From assembly GCA_003497445.1 (NCBI GenBank), contig DNNX01000024.1, forward strand, positions 1-10,793: a stretch of 10,793 nucleotides of DNA, read 5' to 3'. This DNA comes from Acholeplasmataceae bacterium (GTDB taxonomy: Bacteria; Bacillota_I; Bacilli_A; Acholeplasmatales; Acholeplasmataceae). The translations under genes were made by a program, and so were the position numbers. Of the stretch, positions 5,447 to 10,793 are shown one piece after another (positions within the stretch are counted from its first letter, which is position 1; each line of letters starts with the position of its first letter). Below the pieces are notes generated by a model that saw only the letters and a program-made list of their open reading frames with translations, ran no database searches and was not told the DNA's origin.

Positions 5447-7774
5447 CTACTCCGTACGCAGTGCTACCACTGGATCTTTTCTCGATGCTATTTTAGCAGG
5501 AATAAAGCCTGCAATCAAGGTTAATGCAATGCTTAAGAGTATTAATATGATTGCAGTCAATGGATTTAAGACGGCAATATTTTTAATATCTGCAAGGTTT
5601 TCTATGAGTGTGTTGATAATCGGATTTAGAATAATGGTCACTATAATTCCAAACGTTCCAGATAAAAATCCAATAATGATTGTTTCGGCATTAAAAACTC
5701 GTGTAATATCTTTTTTACGCGCACCAATCGCTCTTAATACCCCGATTTCTTTTGTTCTTTCAATGACAGATACATACGTAATAATACCAATAAGCACTGA
5801 TGATACTAAAAGCGAAATTCCCGATAATGCTACTAATAGATATGTGATGTTGGTGACAATTTGAGACAAATAGGAGGATAAGGTTTGAGTAAAGTCCGTA
5901 TGAATGATTTTTCGATACACTTCACTATCCGGAATGTCTTCGTTATATGCTGATAAATATGAGGCAACTGCCTCTTTATCAGCAAAATCATTTGCATAAA
6001 TGGTAATTCTACTAGGAAACTGCTTTGCACCTAAATATTGTAATAAATTAATCACATCGCTTCTTCTTGTATAGGTTGAGTCATCAAAGACTGAAACGTA
6101 TGGTCCTTCAGTGCCACCTGCCTCTAAATTCTCTTGTAACGCTGCAATGATGGGGGCATCTTCTGAGACGTCTAAAATATGATCGATAACTGCTTGTGTA
6201 TATCCGAATCCTTCTGATAGAAGTTCTGAATCTACCCCTTCTTGAATACGAATAATACCAACGATTCTTAAACTAACAGCTTCTTCTGAGGCATATGCAA
6301 CAGTTGCATCAGAATAAAATTTACCACTCTCATTTTGTTGATAATATATACCACTATGAACGAGTTTAAAATTCATGTTTACTAAATCTTCAAATAAAAT
6401 TTCTTCTTCGCCTTCAAAACCAAGATTATTTAAAATAAAATCTCTTAATTGATTTCTGTTAGAAACAATGATTACCATTTCTAGAGCATCATCTTGAGGA
6501 AGACGTCCATATAAAACATCATACTGACTTGCAATTATATCCGGATTGTCAGTATTTAGTTGACGCATCCGTATACTCCCAGAAGATACTCTTCTGACAA
6601 CACCATCTAATTCTCTTAAAATAAATGGTTCTGCGTCATAACGGTATGTAATATCTTGATATAAAGAGGGATCTAAGCCATCTAGATAGGACATATAATC
6701 TTCTGTGAGGACATTAAAATGCGTATAATTCGATATTTGTTGCACTGGTGTATAAGGTGTTACAAACAAACCATTTGGAAATAATGGTGCTGGATTGGTA
6801 TTTTCAAATATCGGTGGTCCAGTAGGTAAAGTATCTGGTAAAATTAACGTTTGTTCTTCAATGGTAATTGGTACAGCAGACAATAACTCTTGTTGGACAT
6901 TTGTAATATATAATTGAAATCCATTAGAAATCGATAGAATTAATGCAATACCAATAATACCAATGGAGCCAGCAAATGCAGTGATCACGGTACGGATTTT
7001 TTTTGTTAACAGATTCTTTAATGATAAACTGAGTGCAGTAAGATAAGACATCGCTGTTTTCTTTTTAACATGAATCTGTTCATCATTTGCTTTTATATTA
7101 TGTGGATTTGAATCTGATACGACCTCACCGTCTAAAAATTCAATAATACGATCGCTATAACGATTTGCTAAATCAGGATTATGTGTCACCATAATAACTA
7201 ATCTTGTTGTCGCAATTTCTTTAAGTAATGTCATAATCATTTCAGACGTTTTTGAATCAATGGCACCTGTTGGTTCATCTGCTAGGATAATATCAGGATC
7301 ATTGACAAGTGCTCTTGCGATGGCAACGCGCTGCTGTTGTCCACCAGAAAGTTGATTCGGTTTTTTAAATAATTGATCTGATAATCCAACTGAAACAAGT
7401 GCTTTTTTAGCTTTATCTAAACGATTTGATTTTGTCTCACCTGATAAGGTTAATGCAAGTGCCACATTTTCAATCACACTTAAATGTGGAATCAAATGGT
7501 AGTTTTGAAAGACAAATCCAATACGATGATTTCTATATTGATCCCAATCTGGATCTTTAAATTCCTTTGTTGAAATGCCTTCAATTCTTAAATCACCTTC
7601 AGTATAACGATCAAGCCCACCAATAATGTTAAGCATCGTTGTTTTACCACAGCCAGAAGGTCCTAAAATAGATACAAATTCTTTTTCTCTAAATGTCAGT
7701 GATACATCTTTTAACGCAATGACATCATTGAATTTTAATGGATATATTTTTTTGATTTTAATTAATTCTAACAT
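5447..7774 (-). CDS. MacB/FtsX-type ABC transporter, ATPase and permease fused
   Basis: 775 aa. The ATPase domain covers about 1-225: Walker A GPSGCGKTT (38-46), Q-loop Gln90 (FVFQNYHLIP), signature LSGGQQQRVAIARAL (142-156), Walker B DIILADEP with Glu167, and switch His198 (VMVTHN). A short linker leads to TM1 (about 263-287), then about 350 residues outside the membrane (290-640), then TM2-TM4 (about 643-670, 697-722, 738-762). FtsX-family marks are ERTKEIGVLRAIGARKKDI (672-690) and PAKIASRKDPV (759-769). MacB-like proteins act as dimers that transmit ATP-driven motion across the membrane rather than forming a channel. Substrates include peptides, lipoproteins and drugs; the one here is unknown. 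It is first in the unit with the DsbA-like, tRNA-Pro and GPx genes. A weak AAAGAGAG site precedes the ATG. Confidence 0.95.
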   Translation of the reverse strand: MLELIKIKKIYPLKFNDVIALKDVSLTFREKEFVSILGPSGCGKTTMLNIIGGLDRYTEGDLRIEGISTKEFKDPDWDQYRNHRIGFVFQNYHLIPHLSVIENVALALTLSGETKSNRLDKAKKALVSVGLSDQLFKKPNQLSGGQQQRVAIARALVNDPDIILADEPTGAIDSKTSEMIMTLLKEIATTRLVIMVTHNPDLANRYSDRIIEFLDGEVVSDSNPHNIKANDEQIHVKKKTAMSYLTALSLSLKNLLTKKIRTVITAFAGSIGIIGIALILSISNGFQLYITNVQQELLSAVPITIEEQTLILPDTLPTGPPIFENTNPAPLFPNGLFVTPYTPVQQISNYTHFNVLTEDYMSYLDGLDPSLYQDITYRYDAEPFILRELDGVVRRVSSGSIRMRQLNTDNPDIIASQYDVLYGRLPQDDALEMVIIVSNRNQLRDFILNNLGFEGEEEILFEDLVNMNFKLVHSGIYYQQNESGKFYSDATVAYASEEAVSLRIVGIIRIQEGVDSELLSEGFGYTQAVIDHILDVSEDAPIIAALQENLEAGGTEGPYVSVFDDSTYTRRSDVINLLQYLGAKQFPSRITIYANDFADKEAVASYLSAYNEDIPDSEVYRKIIHTDFTQTLSSYLSQIVTNITYLLVALSGISLLVSSVLIGIITYVSVIERTKEIGVLRAIGARKKDITRVFNAETIIIGFLSGTFGIIVTIILNPIINTLIENLADIKNIAVLNPLTAIILILLSIALTLIAGFIPAKIASRKDPVVALRTE

Positions 7775-7794
7775 AATGCTCTCTTTCTAATTCC

Positions 7795-7803
7795 ATTGTA
7801 TCA
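7795..7803 (-). promoter_or_regulatory. Extended -10 promoter of the ABC/DsbA/tRNA-Pro/GPx unit
   Basis: TGATACAAT on the minus strand, with hexamer TACAAT at 7800-7795, is identical to both elements at 2762-2794. No consensus -35 at normal spacing. The predicted start near 7788 gives a leader of about 14 nt before the ATG at 7774. It lies just beyond the terminator of the preceding operon, so the ABC gene has its own transcription start. Confidence 0.5.
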
Positions 7804-7856
7804 ATCGTCTATATATTTCTCACATGGTTCGCATGTTTAACATAATGTTCTTCAAT

Positions 7857-7880
7857 TAAAAAGCACCTTTAAGGTGCTTT
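7857..7880 (-). terminator. Terminator of the S41/recX/amidohydrolase operon
   Basis: On the minus strand AAAGCACCT pairs with AGGTGCTTT around a short loop, followed by a T-rich run. The amidohydrolase stop codon (7869-7871) falls in the loop, so translation and termination end within the same 24 bp. Confidence 0.8.
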
Positions 7881-9317
7881 ATAAATATTCTTTCCTTGCA
7901 TCCAAGTTTCAGATACTTGTAATGTTTTTAATCGGTCATGATTTATTTTCAATAAATCTTCTTTAAATACAACAAAATGAGCAGGAAAAGTAGGCTTTAA
8001 ATACCCACCGTTGAGTTTAGAAAGCATCCAAGCGTTGGTGGTATAAGCTTTGACTGCATCATAGCGTGTCATACATTGATCTTTGTCATGTATCTGCCCT
8101 ACATTTCTTGTCTCAGCAGCATATATTCCTAATAATGGATTAGGATCTTCAACAGGTGCATCAGAAGAATAACCATAATGAATGTGAGCATCATGATACA
8201 TTTTAAAAGGAAACACCATATTTGGTGTATCTTTAAATAAGGAGAGTGTATGCGGTAAGTCGGTCGTTAAAAACTGAGGTTGTATATCCAAAAAAACATC
8301 GAGTGTTTTAAGTATATGTATCGCTTCTTGATTCGCATAACTTGCATGAATCACACGGTCAAATAATCCTTTTTTCACAGGAATTTCTCTAAGTATCTTT
8401 GCAACTTCTAATAATCCTTGATCCCCAATAACATGAATCGCAACTGCCATATTTGCCTTTCTTGCCTGCGTCACTTGCGCTTTAAATTTTTTCATGCTTG
8501 TGATTCGCATGCCATAGGTATCATCCACATAAGGTGTTGACATCAGTGCAGTTTTTGATCCAGTTGTTCCATCATAAAACATTTTAACTGCACCTAGCTC
8601 AACAAAATCATTTTCTACAATCGGACGACGAATATGATCTTTTAATGTTTGATGATGCACAAGTAAATGATTATAAAAAAGATGTGACTGGCTTGCTTGA
8701 AAAAATGCTTGAAGTGTATCATGGTAACCATTGAAGTAATATAAATCATCACTGTGACCAGCGATGATTCCATAAGCATTTAGTTTCTGATATGCTTTCA
8801 TCAAAAATGAAGTGAGTGTATCGATGGTATTTTTTGGAATCGATTGAAGTGCCATTGTCGCTTCTTCTTCTTTTAAAATACCATCTTCACTTTCAAATTG
8901 CATGATTTCAAGCGCTTTAGAATTTAGTGTCATCCCATGATAATCTTCGTGTCTTAAATATATCGGAATATCTTTTGAAATATCATCTAAATCTTTTTTA
9001 TTGATGTTCATACTTGGTTTATAGTGCTCAATATATATCATGTTTAAGTCTAAATGTTTTTTAATAAACATGTAGACATCTTGTTTGTTCAATACACCTT
9101 TAATTTGAAGGCGTGATAAAAATTGTCCATAGCCCATCAAATGAAGATGACAATCGACAAACGCTGGATAAATATATTGCCCTTGCATATCGATGTCAAT
9201 GACATCATTGATTTCAACTTGATTCGTTGTAATTAACCCTTCATGGTCCACATATAACTCATGAACGGATTCTAATTCATCCATTGTATAAAAAGTGCCA
9301 TTGAACAGTCTATACAT
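7869..9317 (-). CDS. YtcJ-like amidohydrolase (amidohydrolase 3 family)
   Basis: 482 aa from the chosen ATG at 9317. It opens with the family's small N-terminal beta domain (MYRLFNGTFYTMDELESV). The metal-binding HxH is in AFVDCHLHL (His58, His60). Further landmarks are GAVKMFYDGTTGSKTALMS, VAIHVIGDQG, RVIHASY and the metal-site aspartate in YGYSSDAPVEDPNPL. The C-terminal beta part ends PAHFVVFKEDLL, typical of metal-dependent hydrolases. YtcJ-like enzymes hydrolyse C-N bonds of amides; the substrate is unknown. The frame is open upstream to an ATG at 9377, but that start would overlap recX by 68 nt and add a basic, unrelated 20-residue tail. The ATG at 9317 has AGGAG 7 nt upstream, overlaps recX by only 8 nt and matches the family N-terminus. 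No signal peptide, so cytoplasmic. It is the last gene of its operon. Confidence 0.92.
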   Translation of the reverse strand: MYRLFNGTFYTMDELESVHELYVDHEGLITTNQVEINDVIDIDMQGQYIYPAFVDCHLHLMGYGQFLSRLQIKGVLNKQDVYMFIKKHLDLNMIYIEHYKPSMNINKKDLDDISKDIPIYLRHEDYHGMTLNSKALEIMQFESEDGILKEEEATMALQSIPKNTIDTLTSFLMKAYQKLNAYGIIAGHSDDLYYFNGYHDTLQAFFQASQSHLFYNHLLVHHQTLKDHIRRPIVENDFVELGAVKMFYDGTTGSKTALMSTPYVDDTYGMRITSMKKFKAQVTQARKANMAVAIHVIGDQGLLEVAKILREIPVKKGLFDRVIHASYANQEAIHILKTLDVFLDIQPQFLTTDLPHTLSLFKDTPNMVFPFKMYHDAHIHYGYSSDAPVEDPNPLLGIYAAETRNVGQIHDKDQCMTRYDAVKAYTTNAWMLSKLNGGYLKPTFPAHFVVFKEDLLKINHDRLKTLQVSETWMQGKNIYKAP

Positions 9318-10062
9318 CGTCGATCTCCTGACATAATTTTTTTGCATCTTCATAACGGAAGCCTTGTTGCATCGCAACTTTTAACCATTGTTGACATTTT
9401 TCAAATGTCTGTCCTTTTAATTTGGATTGTTTTTTTAGCCATAGTTTTTTCAAAGCTGCTATTTCATTATCTGCTGACGTCGATATGCTCTCAAGATGTG
9501 TTTGAATATGCGTTTGTTCATATCCCAATTGACTGGCATAAGCATAACATTTTTGACGTTTTTTCGTGTGTGACAATTGCTTATTTTTTTGAATGCATGA
9601 TGCGATGACATCTTTTAGTCTTTGTTCAAAATTGACATCTTTCAATTGTACTTCAATCTCTTTTGTAGGTAAACCTTTGTTGTTTAAAGCAAAGACAATC
9701 TTCTTAGGTCCATACTGTTTATGACTTTGGATATAGCGTTTGATAAAATCCTCATCATTCACATATAGTTTATCTTTTAATGATTGAATGACTTGAGTAA
9801 TGACGACTTGATCAGATGACTTTTTTTCTAAATGCGTGTACACTTCATTTACAGTATGTTGTCTTTTCAAAAATGTTTTTGCAGATTGATAAAGATGCTC
9901 ATATAAACGATCTTTTTGTATAAGATGCATGGTTTCATCTGATATATCCATCCCAACTTTTAATTGATATTTCAAAAAAAGTGCATATGATATGACGAGT
10001 GTTTCTCGCTCTAAATCAACATGCACATCTTCTTTGACAAACGTGTAGTTTTTTACAATCAT
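9310..10062 (-). CDS. recX: RecX, regulator of RecA
   Basis: 250 aa, the length of Firmicutes RecX (about 260). The N-terminal region reads MIVKNYTFVKEDVHVDL, followed by SYALFLKYQLKVGMDI and three-helix repeats. Recognisable parts are SAKTFLKRQHTVNEVYTHLEKK (first repeat), VIQSLKDKLYVNDEDFIKRYIQSH and YGPKKIVFALNNKGLP (second repeat, the best-conserved part of the family), and a third copy near the C-terminus (LKVAMQQGFRYEDAKKL). RecX binds RecA filaments and inhibits recombinase activity in many bacteria. The start overlaps the S41 peptidase stop as ATGA and no strong ribosome site is visible (only AGG about 10 nt upstream), suggesting coupled translation. recA is not in the window. Confidence 0.88.
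   Translation of the reverse strand: MIVKNYTFVKEDVHVDLERETLVISYALFLKYQLKVGMDISDETMHLIQKDRLYEHLYQSAKTFLKRQHTVNEVYTHLEKKSSDQVVITQVIQSLKDKLYVNDEDFIKRYIQSHKQYGPKKIVFALNNKGLPTKEIEVQLKDVNFEQRLKDVIASCIQKNKQLSHTKKRQKCYAYASQLGYEQTHIQTHLESISTSADNEIAALKKLWLKKQSKLKGQTFEKCQQWLKVAMQQGFRYEDAKKLCQEIDDV
9325..9329 (-). promoter_or_regulatory. Shine-Dalgarno that sets the amidohydrolase start
   Basis: AGGAG on the minus strand, inside the last codons of recX, is 7 nt before the ATG at 9317. It favours that start over the upstream in-frame ATG at 9377. Confidence 0.75.
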
Positions 10063-10793
10063 GAATAGCGACCTACGACATATTCTAATTCTCGATCATA
10101 AGAAATATCATATTGCACGCTTAAATATAAATCATAAATATGTTGAAACGTTTCAAAATCGATGATCCCACTTACTTGGATGGATGCTAAGTTCTGAATG
10201 TCTTTAATGGCATTTTCTATGTCTATATCAAAATAGCCATCCGTTCTTAAATCAAGTTGATAGTAAAGATTAATAACACGGATGATATTTTTTAAAGGTT
10301 CATAAACTTGATCTTTTTCCATGATCACTTCATAATTTAATTCAACTATATCTTCTATTTTATCTGTAGGCGTTACGATGATGTCTATCGGATCTTCTTG
10401 AATGGTTACTTGATTTTTATATGTCCAAATACCTTCTGTATAAACGAGCACATAGGATGTATCATTAATTTCTGTGAGTGGTATTTGATTTTGGTAAACA
10501 AATTTACCAAATGTTTCCTCTCCATACACAGCATATCCATAAGATTGAAGTGATGCAGCTAGAACTTCACTTGCGGATGCTGAAAAACGATTGACCAATA
10601 CAACAATCTCATAAGGTTTAGGCTCTGCGAGTCCACCTTTATAATGCGTAATATTACCATCATGATCTATGAGTGAAAAATAATTAACAGATGCATCATA
10701 CGGTAAGAGTTGTTGAATGATACCAGAAGGTAACCCACTATTCCCTTGATTGTGTAATGCCGTTAAACTACCACCTGGATTATTTCTTAAATC
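10059..10793 (-). CDS. S41-family C-terminal processing protease (5' end cut by window edge)
   Basis: The last 244 residues, in frame from base 10793; the N-terminus, any signal peptide and the PDZ domain lie outside the window. The fragment opens with DLRNNPGG, the S41 core motif. The Ser-Lys-Gln catalytic set of CtpA/CtpB is seen as Ser73 in NRFSASASEVLAA, Lys97 in ETFGK and Gln101 in FVYQ (fragment numbering). The second glycine of the usual TFGKG is Phe. Residues about 170-222 (INLYYQLDLRTDGYFD, AIKDIQ, VSGIIDFETF) look like a peptidoglycan-binding-type helical repeat, as at the C-terminus of some CtpB-like proteases. Such enzymes cleave extracytoplasmic proteins. The stop overlaps recX by 4 nt. 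Substrate and exact name cannot be given from this part. Confidence 0.92.
   Translation of the reverse strand, partial: DLRNNPGGSLTALHNQGNSGLPSGIIQQLLPYDASVNYFSLIDHDGNITHYKGGLAEPKPYEIVVLVNRFSASASEVLAASLQSYGYAVYGEETFGKFVYQNQIPLTEINDTSYVLVYTEGIWTYKNQVTIQEDPIDIIVTPTDKIEDIVELNYEVIMEKDQVYEPLKNIIRVINLYYQLDLRTDGYFDIDIENAIKDIQNLASIQVSGIIDFETFQHIYDLYLSVQYDISYDRELEYVVGRYS

Noticed and set aside
5439..5864. 141-codon plus-strand frame opposite the ABC permease domain
   Set aside because: It is the antisense shadow of the TM segments of the FtsX-type permease; its hydrophobic look comes from the complementary strand.
1..10793. CRISPR array, insertion sequence, prophage or defence island
   Set aside because: No regularly spaced direct repeats, transposase, integrase or phage motifs were seen. 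All large frames match ordinary chromosomal families.

Overview
The window is AT-rich and gene-dense, and reads as a low-GC Firmicutes/Mollicutes-type chromosome. It uses the standard genetic code: TGG encodes Trp throughout and TGA serves as a real stop (the VTC gene and the S41 peptidase gene). Together with tRNA-Pro(GGG), tRNA-Arg(CCG) and tRNA-Ser(GGA), this argues against the UGA-Trp mycoplasmas. It fits an Acholeplasma-like or other deep-branching tenericute or erysipelotrichial relative, but no rRNA or marker gene in the window fixes this, so it is inference.

Layout, left to right. (1) Positions 1-707, minus strand: the N-terminal 235 codons of a two-TM membrane protein, possibly DUF3137-like, cut by the window edge. 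(2) 708-822: two divergent promoters. (3) 823-2430, plus: a cytoplasmic gamma-glutamyltransferase-family Ntn hydrolase of the YwrD/acylase-like type, then a hairpin terminator. (4) 2580-2751, minus: a tRNA-Arg(CCG)/tRNA-Ser(GGA) pair, both with encoded CCA. (5) 2761-2807: a symmetric divergent control region whose plus-strand promoter appears to give a leaderless mRNA. (6) 2802-4153, plus: a two-gene operon with a 4-nt overlap, encoding a VTC-domain protein (polyphosphate-polymerase fold) and a DUF4956 membrane protein. (7) 4153-4182: a bidirectional terminator shared with the convergent operon. (8) 7774 down to 4171, minus: a MacB/FtsX-type ABC transporter fusion, a DsbA/FrnE-like thioredoxin-fold protein, tRNA-Pro(GGG) and a glutathione-peroxidase-family enzyme, apparently one transcription unit. 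(9) 10793 down to 7869, minus: the C-terminal part of an S41 (CtpA-like) processing protease, recX, and a YtcJ-like amidohydrolase. These are translationally overlapped and end in a terminator whose hairpin contains the last stop codon.

How the genes may work together. The VTC/DUF4956 pair looks like a membrane-anchored triphosphate-tunnel enzyme module of unknown product. The ABC/DsbA/GPx unit joins two cysteine-based redox enzymes to an exporter-like or mechanotransmission-type ABC protein, with a tRNA between the two redox genes. The S41/recX/amidohydrolase unit looks like a packed operon of unrelated functions. I see no phage, IS, CRISPR or defence genes. The least ordinary features are the symmetric leaderless promoter of the VTC operon, the tRNA inside a protein operon, the CxxS plus C-terminal CX4C DsbA-like protein, and the GGT homologue that has lost the gamma-glutamyl-binding residues.
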